Assembly (NCBI RefSeq): GCF_030817195.1
Contig: NZ_JAUSYZ010000001.1
Span: 62,001 to 126,000 of the forward strand
DNA: 64,000 bases
DNA from: Arthrobacter globiformis
Lineage (GTDB): Bacteria > Actinomycetota > Actinomycetes > Actinomycetales > Micrococcaceae
Direction of reading: 5' to 3'
The position numbers were made by a program, and so were the translations under genes. Below are positions 16,878 to 25,223 of the stretch, piece by piece. The first letter of the stretch is position 1. The number at the start of each line of letters is the position of its first letter. The notes below the pieces were generated by a model that was given only the letters and a program-made list of their open reading frames with translations, was not told where the DNA came from and searched no databases.

Positions 16878-18530
16878 ATGTCCAAAACCACCGCCGGACC
16901 CGCGCCCGGAGAGGCCCTGACGCAGCGGCAGACCATCACCGTCATGGTGGGGCTGATGCTCGGCATGTTCCTGTCCTCGCTGGACCAGACCATCGTGTCG
17001 ACGTCCATCTACACCATCGCCAATGACCTGGACGGGCTCTCGCTCCAGGCGTGGGCGACCACCGCGTACCTCATCACGTCCACGGTCACCACGCCGCTGT
17101 ACGGAAAGCTCAGCGACATCTTCGGCCGCCGCCCGCTCTACCTCGCAGCGATCATCATCTTCCTCGCCGGCTCGCTGTATGCCGGGTCCGTGCACTCGAT
17201 GACCGAACTGGCAATCGCCCGCGGCATCCAGGGCATGGGCGCTGGCGGCCTGCTGGCTCTGGCGCTGACCATCATCGGCGACATCGTCCCGCTCAAGGAC
17301 CGGGCCAAGTTCCAGGGCTACTTCATGTCCGTGTTCGGCATCTCCTCGGTCCTCGGCCCGGTGGTGGGCGGCGCCTTTGCCGGTTCGGAGAGCATCCTCG
17401 GCTTCGACGGGTGGCGCTGGGTCTTCTTCATCAACCTGCCCATCGGCCTGGCCGCGCTGGCCGTGGTGTTCCTCTACCTCCACCTGCCCGCCAAGCACGT
17501 CAAGCAGCGGATCGACTACTGGGGCGCCGCAGCCATCACCCTGGCGATCGTGCCGCTGCTGCTCGTCGCCGAACAGGGCCGCAGCTGGGGCTGGACCTCG
17601 GCCAGCTCCGTCATCTGCTACGGCCTGGGCATCGTCGGCATCGTTGCGTTCCTGCTGGCCGAACGGCGTGCCGGGGACTACGCGCTGATCCCGCTGCGCC
17701 TCTTCCGGAATGTCACGTTCGGGCTGTCCTCGCTGCTGAACTTCATCATCGGCATCGGCATGTTCGGTGCCATCGCCATGCTTCCCATGTACCTGCAGCT
17801 GGTCAAGGGCCTGACTCCCACCGAAGCCGGCCTGATGATGATCACCTTCACGATCGGCATCCTGACCGGCTCCATCACCGCCGGACGGACCATCTCATCG
17901 TCGGGCACCTTCCGGATTTTCCCGATCCTCGGCACCGCCATCCTGACCACGGCCGCCATCATCATGGGTCTGTCGCTGGGCGCTGACACCGAGCTCTGGG
18001 TCCCCGGGCTGATTGCGGTCTTCTTCGGCCTGGGCCTGGGCTTCTGCATGCAGCCGCTCACCCTCGCGATGCAGGTCTCGGTGCCCGCGAAGGACATGGG
18101 CGTGGGCACCTCCACCGCCGCCTTCTTCCGTTCCATGGGCGGCGCGGTGGGCACAGCGGTGTTCATTTCCATGCTGTTCAGCATGGCCGCGGACAAGATC
18201 GCCAACGGCATGAAGGACGCCATGCAGAACGCCGACTACGTGAAGGTCCTCCAGGACCCCGCCGTCGCCGCCGACCCCGCCAACGCCAAGCTCTACGACT
18301 TCTTCAAGAACGGCGCCAGCAACGACTCCCTCAATGACACCAGCTGGCTGCACACCGCGAACCCGGTGCTTACCCGGCCCATCACGGAGGGCTTTGCCCA
18401 GTCGATCGACGCGGTCATGCTCACCGCTGCCGTCCTCACCGGCATCGCCTTCCTCATCAGCTTCGCGCTGCCGAAGACGAAACTGACGGACCCCAAGGCA
18501 GCGATGAAAGAGCCCGCGGCCGCCCACTAG
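16878..18530 (+). CDS. DHA2 family MFS multidrug exporter (EmrB/QacA type)
   Basis: A 550-residue protein with fourteen predicted TM helices. Motifs include FLSSLDQTIVSTSIYTI in TM1, the loop 2-3 motif GKLSDIFGRRPLY, the RGIQGMGAGGLLALALTIIGDIVP region (motif C side) and the GWRWVFFINLPIGL block, all typical of the EmrB/QacA DHA2 group. It is a proton-coupled drug or metabolite exporter in the plasma membrane. A large loop precedes the last helix (about residues 450-505). A palindrome lies just upstream and a good terminator follows. Confidence 0.92.
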   Translation: MSKTTAGPAPGEALTQRQTITVMVGLMLGMFLSSLDQTIVSTSIYTIANDLDGLSLQAWATTAYLITSTVTTPLYGKLSDIFGRRPLYLAAIIIFLAGSLYAGSVHSMTELAIARGIQGMGAGGLLALALTIIGDIVPLKDRAKFQGYFMSVFGISSVLGPVVGGAFAGSESILGFDGWRWVFFINLPIGLAALAVVFLYLHLPAKHVKQRIDYWGAAAITLAIVPLLLVAEQGRSWGWTSASSVICYGLGIVGIVAFLLAERRAGDYALIPLRLFRNVTFGLSSLLNFIIGIGMFGAIAMLPMYLQLVKGLTPTEAGLMMITFTIGILTGSITAGRTISSSGTFRIFPILGTAILTTAAIIMGLSLGADTELWVPGLIAVFFGLGLGFCMQPLTLAMQVSVPAKDMGVGTSTAAFFRSMGGAVGTAVFISMLFSMAADKIANGMKDAMQNADYVKVLQDPAVAADPANAKLYDFFKNGASNDSLNDTSWLHTANPVLTRPITEGFAQSIDAVMLTAAVLTGIAFLISFALPKTKLTDPKAAMKEPAAAH

Positions 18531-18561
18531 GCACCGCTTAGGGTACGTCTGCAGCTGCGTT

Positions 18562-18598
18562 ACGGCGGGCACCTTCCGGGGTGCCTGCCGTTTCGTTT
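18562..18598 (+). terminator. Rho-independent terminator after the DHA2 exporter
   Basis: Arms 18562-18573 and 18580-18591 form a 12-base stem with one imperfect pair, followed by TTCGTTTT. It begins about 30 bases after the exporter stop. Confidence 0.8.
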
Positions 18599-18630
18599 TC
18601 CGCGGAAATCCGCCGTAAACGGCACCAAAC

Positions 18631-18666
18631 GGACGACGACGGCGGGACCGGCCGCCGTCGTCGTCC
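18631..18666. repeat. GACGAC-rich hairpin
   Basis: Perfect 13-base arms (18631-18643 and 18654-18666) around a 10-base loop, in the gap before the sugar porter. It could be a second terminator or a leader structure; no U run follows. Confidence 0.55.
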
Positions 18667-18798
18667 TCCGTCGCGGAGTGGATCAGCGGGCGGTGACGTG
18701 GCACACTGTTAGGCGCGTGTGCGCCGGCCGACAGGGCCGGTTTCCGCAGCCGACGACGTTTGCACCGCATCCACCCACCCCCGAGCCAAGGGAGAACC

Positions 18799-20236
18799 AT
18801 GTCCACCGACAAGCAGACAACCGCCAAGATCCCCAGGCGGGTGATCTGGCTGGCGCTTGCCGGCGCCGTGGGCGGCTTCCTGTTCGGCTTCGACTCCTCC
18901 GTGGTCAACGGCGCCGTGGATGCCATGAAGGACGAATTCGCGCTCAGTGAGGCCGTCACCGGTTTCGCCGTGGCAGTAGCATTGCTGGGCTGCGCGGCCG
19001 GCGCGTACTTGGCCGGCAAGGTGGCGGACCGTTACGGCCGCATCCCCGCGATGAAGCTTGGGGCACTGCTGTTCCTCATCAGCGCCATCGGCACCGGCTT
19101 CTGCTTCAGTGTCTGGGACCTCATTTTCTGGCGCCTGGTGGGCGGACTCGGCATCGGCCTGGCCTCGGTCATCGCCCCGGCCTACATCTCCGAAATCTCG
19201 CCCCGGCACGTCCGCGGCCGGCTCGCATCGCTGCAGCAGCTGGCCATCACCACGGGCATCTTCGCCGCCCTGCTGTCGGACGCACTGTTCGCGACCTCCG
19301 CCGGCGGCGCGCACCAGGCATTCTGGCTGGGCATCGAGGCCTGGCGCTGGATGTTCCTGGCCGCCGCTGTTCCGGCCGTGCTCTACGGCGTCATCGCGTT
19401 TACCCTGCCCGAGTCCCCGCGCTTCCTGGTGGTCCAGGGCAAGGAGGACCTGGCACGGAAGGTCTTCGACTCCATCGCCCCGGATGAGGACACCGACCGC
19501 CACTTGCGCGAAATCCGGGAGGCCATCGAGGAGGACCAGCTGGCCGGCAGGAAGGGCTCCCTCCGCGGCAAGGCCTTCGGACTGCAGGCTGTGGTCTGGA
19601 TCGGCATCACCCTGTCCGTCCTGCAGCAGTTCGTGGGCATCAACGTGATCTTCTACTACTCCACCACGCTCTGGAAGGCCGTGGGTTTCCAGGAGAAGGA
19701 TTCGCTGACCATCTCGGTGGCCACGTCCATCACCAACATCCTGGTCACGCTCGTGGCCATCGCCCTCGTGGACAGGATCGGCCGCCGCCCCATCCTGCTG
19801 GCCGGCTCCATCGGCATGGCCGTTTCCCTCGGCGCCATGGCCCTGGCCTTCGCCTCGGCCACGGGCACCGGCTCCGCCATCACGCTGCCCGGCACCTGGG
19901 GCCCCGTAGCCCTGGTGGCAGCGAACGTGTTCGTGATCAGCTTCGGCGCCTCCTGGGGACCGCTGGTGTGGGTGCTGCTGGGCGAGATCTTCCCGGCCCG
20001 CGATCCGTGCCCGCGCCCTGGGTCTGGCCGCCGCCGCCCAGTGGATCGCCAACTTTGCCATCACGCTGAGCTTCCCCGTAATGGCCGCAGGCTCGCTGCC
20101 GCTGACGTACGCCATGTACGCACTCTTCGCGGCGGCCTCGTTCTTCTTCGTCATGTACAAGGTGCCGGAGACGAACGGCATGTCGCTGGAACAGGCTGAG
20201 ACCCTGTTTGTTCCGAAGGGGTCCGTCAAGGTCTGA
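18799..20236 (+). pseudogene. Sugar porter family MFS transporter, frameshifted
   Basis: Starts at ATG 18799 with GGGAGAA upstream. The first frame encodes about 401 residues of a typical sugar porter: VGGFLFGFDSSVVNGAV, DRYGRIPAMKLG, PESPRFLVVQG and DRIGRRPILLAG. After GEIFPAR (near 20002) the frame changes. The +1 frame continues with the expected IRARALGLAAAAQWIANF and family-like TM12 and tail (FFFVMYKVPETNG), ending at TGA 20234-20236. One extra base in CCCGCGATCC at about 20000-20002 explains it. Without the shift the protein would be about 478 residues, the normal family length. It is either a recent inactivating mutation or a sequencing error. The last two helices would be lost if it is real. 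Confidence 0.88.
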
Positions 20237-20267
20237 CCGGCTCTTGGCTCCTCCGGCATGAAACGGA

Positions 20268-20320
20268 AGACGCCCACGTTCCCTACGACTGTGTCCGGGA
20301 GTGTGGGCGTCTTTTGTTTT
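20268..20320. terminator. Terminator between convergent MFS genes
   Basis: Arms 20268-20278 and 20303-20313 form an 11-base perfect stem followed by TTGTTTT on the plus strand. It lies between the frameshifted sugar porter and the convergent MFS gene. Confidence 0.72.
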
Positions 20321-20351
20321 GTGCGTGCCGTCGCGCTGACGGGCTCGCGGC

Positions 20352-21578
20352 TCAGACCACGTGCGGTTCGTGGGCCGCGAGGTAACGGCGCCCGCCGGCC
20401 ACCACGGCCATGGCCACAATCATTGCCACGGCACCGGCGAAGAACGGCACCTGCGGCCCGAAGTGTTCACCCAGCTGGGCTGCGGCAAACGGCGCCAGGG
20501 CGCCGCCCATCCAGCGGACGAAGTTGTACCCCGCCGAGGCCACCGGGCGCGGCGAGTCCGAGACTCCCATGGCCAGTTCGGTGTAGATGGTGTTGTTGAT
20601 GCCCAGCAGCGCGCCGGAGACCACCACCAGCGCAACGACGGCGGGCACGGAATGGCCCGCGGCCAGGCCAAGGCCCGCCAGGTCCAGCATCAGCAGCCCA
20701 AGCGTGCCGAGGAGCACCTTCGTGGCGCCGAAGCGGTTCTGGAGCGCCGGGGCCACGAAGACCGAAAAGACGGCGACGGCGACGCCCCAGCCGAAGAACA
20801 CCCCGCCGATGCCGTACGCGTCCATGCCCAGGATGAACGGGGTGAAGGCGAGCACGGTGAAGAAGCCGTAGTTGTAGAACAGGCCGCTGGCCGCCGTCGT
20901 CCGCAGTCCCTTGTTGCCCAGGGCCCGCAGCGGATCGGCCAGGCTTACCTTGCGGGCGGGCAACGGGGTCTTCGGAAGCAGCGCGGTCAGCGCAATGAAG
21001 GCCGCCGCCATCAGAGCGGCCGTGCCGAAGAACGGGGCCCGCCACTGCCAGCCCCCGAGGAGGGCGCCGAGGAGCGGCCCGAGCGAGATGCCCAGGCCCA
21101 GTGCCGCCTCATAGAGGATGATCGCCGTCCCGGCACCGCCGCTGGCCACGCCCACAATGACCGCGAGCGCGGTGGCCACGAAGAGTGCGTTGCCAAGCCC
21201 CCACCCTGCGCGGAATCCAACCAGTTCGCCGACGCTGCCGGACAGGCCGGAGAGCGAGGAGAACAGCACGATCACGGCCAGCCCGGCCAGGAGGGTGCGC
21301 TTTCCGCCGATGCGCGAGGAGATGAAGCCGGTGACGAGCATGGCCACCGCGGTGATCAGGAAATAGCTGGTGAAGAGCAGTGAGACCTGGCTGGGGCTGG
21401 CGTCCAGGTTCTTGGCGATGGCCGGCAGGATGGGATCCACCAGGCCTATGCCCATGAACGCGAACACGGCCGCGAGCGCGGTGGCCCAGACCGCCTTGGG
21501 CTGCTTGAGGAATGAGGCCTTCTCAGCCTCGAGGGTGGTTTGTGGTGCCGGCAGGGTGTCTGCGAACTGGCCGTCCAT
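20352..21578 (-). CDS. MFS transporter, DHA1-like, in operon with MarR regulator
   Basis: About 408 residues from ATG 21578 (TAGGAG lies upstream on the minus strand). Twelve TM helices are visible, with MFS features FMGIGLVDPILPAIAKNL in TM1 and the loop motif FISSRIGGKRTL. The profile fits a drug-type (DHA1) exporter. The marR-type gene is 43 bases upstream in the same direction with paired palindromes before it, so the transporter is very likely under that repressor. The substrate is unknown. Confidence 0.88.
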   Translation of the reverse strand: MDGQFADTLPAPQTTLEAEKASFLKQPKAVWATALAAVFAFMGIGLVDPILPAIAKNLDASPSQVSLLFTSYFLITAVAMLVTGFISSRIGGKRTLLAGLAVIVLFSSLSGLSGSVGELVGFRAGWGLGNALFVATALAVIVGVASGGAGTAIILYEAALGLGISLGPLLGALLGGWQWRAPFFGTAALMAAAFIALTALLPKTPLPARKVSLADPLRALGNKGLRTTAASGLFYNYGFFTVLAFTPFILGMDAYGIGGVFFGWGVAVAVFSVFVAPALQNRFGATKVLLGTLGLLMLDLAGLGLAAGHSVPAVVALVVVSGALLGINNTIYTELAMGVSDSPRPVASAGYNFVRWMGGALAPFAAAQLGEHFGPQVPFFAGAVAMIVAMAVVAGGRRYLAAHEPHVV

Positions 21579-21621
21579 GGAGGGAACTCCTAAGTGTCGC
21601 TGTGTCAGTTTGAATCGCTTG

Positions 21622-22065
21622 TCAGTTTTGGATGGTGCCGTTGATTTTTTCGATGACCGGGAGGGCGGCGGCGAGGGCACGCCTGTCGTCATCGGTGAGG
21701 GATTCGAGAATGCCGGCCATCACGGCGTTCCGGCGCCGGTTGGCGGATTCGACGGCGTCGCGGCCTTCCGGGGTCAGCACAACCCGGACCGCGCGGGAGT
21801 CGTCCGGATCCGCCTCTCGGCGGGCCAGTCCTGCCCGCTCAAGTTTGATGATCTGCTCGGTGGCACTGGGCACCCTGACGCCGAGGTTCCTGGCCACCTC
21901 CCCCACCCGAACGCCGTCGTCGAGCAGCATCTTGAGCGTGCTCAGCTGGGCGGCGCTCAGTTCACCGTCCGCATCGAGGCGGCGGACCAGGTACACGCTG
22001 TGCCGCAGCGCCTCGCGGAAGTCCTGCGCAAGGGCCTGCAGTGCAGGGGCATTCTTGGATGTCAT
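21622..22065 (-). CDS. MarR family transcriptional regulator
   Basis: A 147-residue winged-helix protein. The HTH (VGEVARNLGVRVPSATEQI) and wing (ADPDDSRAVRVVLTPEG) match the MarR DxR wing signature. It is the first gene of a two-gene unit with the MFS transporter. Two palindromes (22068-22080 and 22084-22096) lie directly upstream of the ATG, so autorepression with ligand release is the likely mode of control. Confidence 0.92.
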   Translation of the reverse strand: MTSKNAPALQALAQDFREALRHSVYLVRRLDADGELSAAQLSTLKMLLDDGVRVGEVARNLGVRVPSATEQIIKLERAGLARREADPDDSRAVRVVLTPEGRDAVESANRRRNAVMAGILESLTDDDRRALAAALPVIEKINGTIQN

Positions 22066-22067
22066 AC

Positions 22068-22096
22068 TTAGGCATCCTAATAGTTAGGTAGCCTAA
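22068..22096. promoter_or_regulatory. Tandem MarR operator palindromes
   Basis: TTAGGCATCCTAA (22068-22080) and TTAGGTAGCCTAA (22084-22096) share the TTAGG-N3-CCTAA form, with centres 16 bases apart. They start 3 bases upstream of the marR ATG, so they would overlap the promoter or RBS. Confidence 0.8.
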
Positions 22097-22208
22097 TATC
22101 AAAGGTTTACCGAAGTCCCGCTTTAGCAGGAACTTGTAGTCGTCGGGTCCGGAGCCTTTGAACACGCCGCGGCCGGCATCGCCTGAGACTGCAGCCTGGG
22201 GCTGCCGC

Positions 22209-22589
22209 CTAGGACTGCGGGCGGCTCACGATCGCCTCGGCGTGCTCGGCCACCCAGGCGACCAGGGGCAGCAGCAGGGCGCTCAGTTCCTCCCCGCGGC
22301 TGGTCAGGCTGTAGTCCACGCGCGGCGGAATGACCGGCTGTGCGTCGCGGCTGACAAACCCGTCGGCTTCGAGGGTCTTCAGTGTCTGGGCGAGCATCTT
22401 CTCGCTGATGCCTTCGGCCCGGCGGCGGAGTTCGCTCCATCGCTGGGGCCCCTCGGACAGCGCAACAAGGAGCAGCACGCCCCACTTGCTGGTGACGTGG
22501 TCCAGCACGGTCCGGCTGGGGCATCCCGCGGGGAAAATCCCGTCGGCGAACGGGAAAGCGGGGACCTTGGCTGGGGTACTTACCTTCAT
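22209..22589 (-). CDS. HxlR family transcriptional regulator (QorR-like)
   Basis: A 126-residue winged-helix protein. CPSRTVLDHVTSKWGVLLL at residues 23-41 contains the conserved cysteine followed by the KWG..LL helix typical of HxlR regulators, and SELRRRAEGISEKMLAQTLK is the recognition region. It is divergent from a QorB-like quinone oxidoreductase gene, the same arrangement as qorR-qorB (ytfH-ytfG) in E. coli. The conserved cysteine may sense quinones or electrophiles. Confidence 0.9.
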   Translation of the reverse strand: MKVSTPAKVPAFPFADGIFPAGCPSRTVLDHVTSKWGVLLLVALSEGPQRWSELRRRAEGISEKMLAQTLKTLEADGFVSRDAQPVIPPRVDYSLTSRGEELSALLLPLVAWVAEHAEAIVSRPQS

Positions 22590-22592
22590 GAC

Positions 22593-22617
22593 AGTACCTT
22601 ACCTGAAAGTGCGTACT
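22593..22617. promoter_or_regulatory. Inverted repeat in the hxlR-qorB intergenic region
   Basis: AGTAC at 22593-22597 and GTACT at 22613-22617 form an inverted repeat starting 4 bases upstream of the hxlR-type ATG. A second GTACTTACC (22576-22584) repeats the left half as a near-direct copy. It is a likely HxlR-type operator covering both promoters. Confidence 0.5.
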
Positions 22618-22686
22618 CTCTTTTGGGAAGTAATCGGGAAAGTGCCGGGTTGGCACCATTGACAGTCGCCTCAGAAAGGACAATCA

Positions 22687-23559
22687 ATGACCATCGTCAT
22701 CACCGGAGCCACCGGCCAGCTCGGCCGCCTGGTCGTCGAAGCACTGCTCGACAGCGGCCTGCCCGCGGAGCAGATTGTGGCCGCAGGCCGGACCGTGGAC
22801 AGGATCGCTGACCTCGGCCAGCGCGGCGTCCAGGTCCGCACCATCGACTACAGCCAGCCCGAGTCGCTGCAGCAGGCGTTCGCCGGGGCGGACAAGGTCC
22901 TGCTGGTTTCCGGCAGCGAGGTGGGCCAGCGCGTCGAGCAGCACAGGAATGCGATCAACGCAGCCAAGGAATCCGGCGTCGGCCTGATCGCTTACACCAG
23001 CGTCGCCAACGCGGACACCACCGCCATGCAGCTGGCCGCCGAGCACATTGCCACTGAAGAGATCCTCCGGGACTCCGGCGTCCCGTTCGTCCTGCTCCGC
23101 AACGGCTGGTACCTGGAGAACTACACAGGCCAGCTCCCGGTTCAGGTCCAGCACGGCGCCGTTCTCGGCAGCGCCGGCGAGGGCCGCGTAAGTGCCGCCG
23201 CCCGGGCCGATTACGCGGCGGCGGCAGCAGCCGTGCTACTCCGGGATGACCAGGGCGGCAAGGTCTACGAGCTGGGCGGCGACGACGCCTTCACCCTCAG
23301 TGAGCTGGCCGGGGAAGTCAGCGCGGCGTCCGGGAAGCCGGTGACTTATACGGATCTGCCGGCGGAGAAGTACGCCCAGGTCCTGGTAGAAGCCGGGCTG
23401 CCGGAACCTTACGCGGCAATCCTGGCGGACAGCGACCTCGGCATCGCGCGCGGCGACCTCCTGGTCACCAGTGGAGACCTCAGCGCCCTGCTCGGCCGCC
23501 CCACCACGCCGCTGCGCGAGGCGGTCCAGGCTGCCGCCGTGAGCCTCAAGGCAAGCTAG
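22687..23559 (+). CDS. qorB: NAD(P)H:quinone oxidoreductase, SDR/NmrA-like (QorB)
   Basis: A 290-residue atypical SDR. The nucleotide-binding motif TGATGQLG is at residues 6-13, with the IAYTSVANADTT block and the LLRNGWYLENY segment seen in QorB/YtfG. It transfers a hydride from NAD(P)H to quinones or similar electrophiles in the cytoplasm. The ATG has AAAGGA 9 bases upstream. The divergent HxlR gene is the expected regulator. Confidence 0.88.
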   Translation: MTIVITGATGQLGRLVVEALLDSGLPAEQIVAAGRTVDRIADLGQRGVQVRTIDYSQPESLQQAFAGADKVLLVSGSEVGQRVEQHRNAINAAKESGVGLIAYTSVANADTTAMQLAAEHIATEEILRDSGVPFVLLRNGWYLENYTGQLPVQVQHGAVLGSAGEGRVSAAARADYAAAAAAVLLRDDQGGKVYELGGDDAFTLSELAGEVSAASGKPVTYTDLPAEKYAQVLVEAGLPEPYAAILADSDLGIARGDLLVTSGDLSALLGRPTTPLREAVQAAAVSLKAS

Positions 23560-23582
23560 CCAAACCAAACCCTCCCGCCCAC

Positions 23583-23742
23583 CAACCCTTCCTCACGTCC
23601 TGCAGGTTTCCGGACAACCCTTCCTCACATCCTGCAGGTCACCGGGCAACCCTTCCTCACATCCTGCAGGTCACCGGGAAACCCTTCCTCACATCCTGCA
23701 GGTCACCGGGCAACCCTTCCTCACATCCTGCAGGTCACCGGG
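23583..23742. repeat. Tandem array A: five 32-bp direct repeats
   Basis: Five contiguous 32-base units start at 23583, 23615, 23647, 23679 and 23711. The core is CAACCCTTCCTCACATCCTG then CAGGTCACCGGG. The first copy differs at several positions and the fourth at one; the rest are identical. Each copy holds the palindrome CCTGCAGG. There are no spacers between units, so it is not a CRISPR array, and no reading frame is supported. It is the first half of a 500-base gene-free region (23560-24059). Confidence 0.95.
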
Positions 23743-23775
23743 CCCGCTTCCCCACATGGCGAAGGCGGGCCCGGG
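23738..23775. terminator. Hairpin at the end of repeat array A
   Basis: CCGGGCCCGCTTC (23738-23750) pairs with GAAGGCGGGCCCGG (23761-23774) with one bulged base. It may end the qorB transcript. It shares its first bases with the last repeat unit. No U run follows. Confidence 0.5.
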
Positions 23776-23822
23776 TCTGGCATGACCCGGCTTCAATTGC
23801 GGGAGCGTTGCGGCGAAGGCCG

Positions 23823-23910
23823 CAGGACCTGAGGACGCGTCGGGAAAAAAGCGACAGGATCTGAGGACGCGTCGGGAAGAAGGCGACAGGACCTGAGGAC
23901 GCGTCTGTGG
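23823..23910. repeat. Tandem array B: three 32-bp direct repeats
   Basis: Units start at 23823, 23855 and 23887, again with a period of exactly 32 bases; the third is partial. The core is CAGGACCTGAGGACGCGTCG then GGAAGAAGGCGA. The sequence differs from array A, but its reverse complement shares a CCTTC....GGTC layout, so the arrays may be distant inverted relatives. Confidence 0.88.
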
Positions 23911-23923
23911 GGGCCCGTTAAAC

Positions 23924-23961
23924 GCACGACGCCGGAACTCGGTTGAGTTCCGGCGTCGTGC
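23924..23961 (-). terminator. Terminator downstream of mtlD
   Basis: A perfect 17-base stem (23924-23940 with 23945-23961) around GGTT, about 100 bases beyond the mtlD stop. It is placed to end the mtl operon transcript. Confidence 0.75.
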
Positions 23962-24059
23962 ATTGCACTGTGTTCGGCTTCGCTGAATTCAGTTCGGTCA
24001 TGCAGCATGCCGCGGTTCCCTCCCGCAGCAGGGGCAGCAGGGCAGCGGCTGCGGGCTGG

Positions 24060-25223
24060 CTAGGCCGGGGCGGCGACGTCCTCTGCTTTGCGCTCCTCGA
24101 CGAGGCCGCAGACCGCGGCGAAGAGCGGGTGGTCCTGCGCCAGCCCGGTAATGCGCTCCGTGGCGGCAGCGGGGTCGGAGTCCGCCAGGATCTGGCCCAG
24201 CTCCACGGCCTCGGCGTCGGCGGGGTCGTTGAACCGCAGGGCGGCCGCGATCGCCCCGAGCAGCGCCTCGGGGACAATCCCACGTTCGGCCAGTTCCGCC
24301 GCCGGGCCGATGAAGCGCTCATGCCGGCCGAGCTTGCGCAGCGGCGCGCGCCCCACCCGGTGCACGGTGTCCGGCAGGTGCGGGTTGGTGAAGCGCGCCA
24401 GGATCTTCTGGACGTAGGCTTCCTGCTCGTCGTAGCTGAAGCCATGCTTGGACACGAGCAGCTGCTTGGTCTCGTCGAGCACGGCCCGCACGTCGGCGGC
24501 AACATCCTCGTCTGCCATGGCATCGGAGATCTTCTCCAGCCCGGCTTCGAAGCCGAAGTACGCCGCGGACGCGTGCCCCGTATTCACCGTGAACAGCTTG
24601 CGCTCGATGTAGGGGCCGAGCTCGTCCACGAAGGTGGCGCCCGGAATCACCGGGGCGGCACCGCCGAACGGCGTGCGGTCGATAACCCACTCATAGAACG
24701 TCTCCACCGTCACGTCCAGGCCCTGGCCCGGGTCCTGGTTGGGCACGATGCGGTCCACTGCCGTGTTCGCGAACACGGCAGAGTCCGCCAGCGACCCGGC
24801 GGCCTCGTCCCAGGACGAGACGATCGATTCGCGCAAGATGTCCGTGGCGTTGATGGCGTTCTCGCAGGCCATCACCTGCAGCGGCGGCAGCCCCGGGGCC
24901 CGGGCGGCAATTCCCTTGGCAATCGCGGGGGCCACGAACTTCAGGATGTGCGGACCCACCGCGGTGGTGACGATGTCCGCCGTCGCGATTTCCTCGATCA
25001 GCTGCGCCTCCTGGGTGCCGGAGTTCACCGCCCGGAAGTTGTCCACCGTGCGCACGGCGGGGTTCTCCCCCACCTCGTGCACGCTGTAGCTGTCCGCCGC
25101 GGCGAGCTGGGAAATCAGGGAGTCCGCGACGTCGGCGAACACCACCTCATACCCGGCCTCGTGCAGCAGCAAACCGACGAACCCCCGGCCGATGTTCCCG
25201 GCCCCAAAATGTACAGCCTTCAC
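24060..25223 (-). CDS. mtlD: Mannitol-1-phosphate 5-dehydrogenase
   Basis: A 387-residue enzyme that oxidises mannitol 1-phosphate to fructose 6-phosphate with NAD. The N-terminal Rossmann motif HFGAGNIGRGFVG is at residues 5-17, and AYFGFEAGLEKI plus the KLFTVNTGHASAAY region are polyol-dehydrogenase features. The GTG start at 25223 overlaps the mtlA stop by one base (TAGTG), indicating translational coupling in the mtl operon. The length is normal. Confidence 0.95.
   Translation of the reverse strand: MKAVHFGAGNIGRGFVGLLLHEAGYEVVFADVADSLISQLAAADSYSVHEVGENPAVRTVDNFRAVNSGTQEAQLIEEIATADIVTTAVGPHILKFVAPAIAKGIAARAPGLPPLQVMACENAINATDILRESIVSSWDEAAGSLADSAVFANTAVDRIVPNQDPGQGLDVTVETFYEWVIDRTPFGGAAPVIPGATFVDELGPYIERKLFTVNTGHASAAYFGFEAGLEKISDAMADEDVAADVRAVLDETKQLLVSKHGFSYDEQEAYVQKILARFTNPHLPDTVHRVGRAPLRKLGRHERFIGPAAELAERGIVPEALLGAIAAALRFNDPADAEAVELGQILADSDPAAATERITGLAQDHPLFAAVCGLVEERKAEDVAAPA

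Noticed and set aside
19985..20236. Programmed ribosomal frameshift in the sugar porter
   Set aside because: There is no typical slippery heptamer or clear downstream pseudoknot, and family members do not use frameshifting; mutation or error is simpler.
18709..20277. Long antisense frame over the sugar porter
   Set aside because: The sense strand encodes a clear sugar porter in two frames; the antisense translation is low complexity.
23583..23910. CRISPR array in the repeat region
   Set aside because: Units are directly contiguous with no unique spacers, the period is 32 bases throughout, and no cas genes are nearby.
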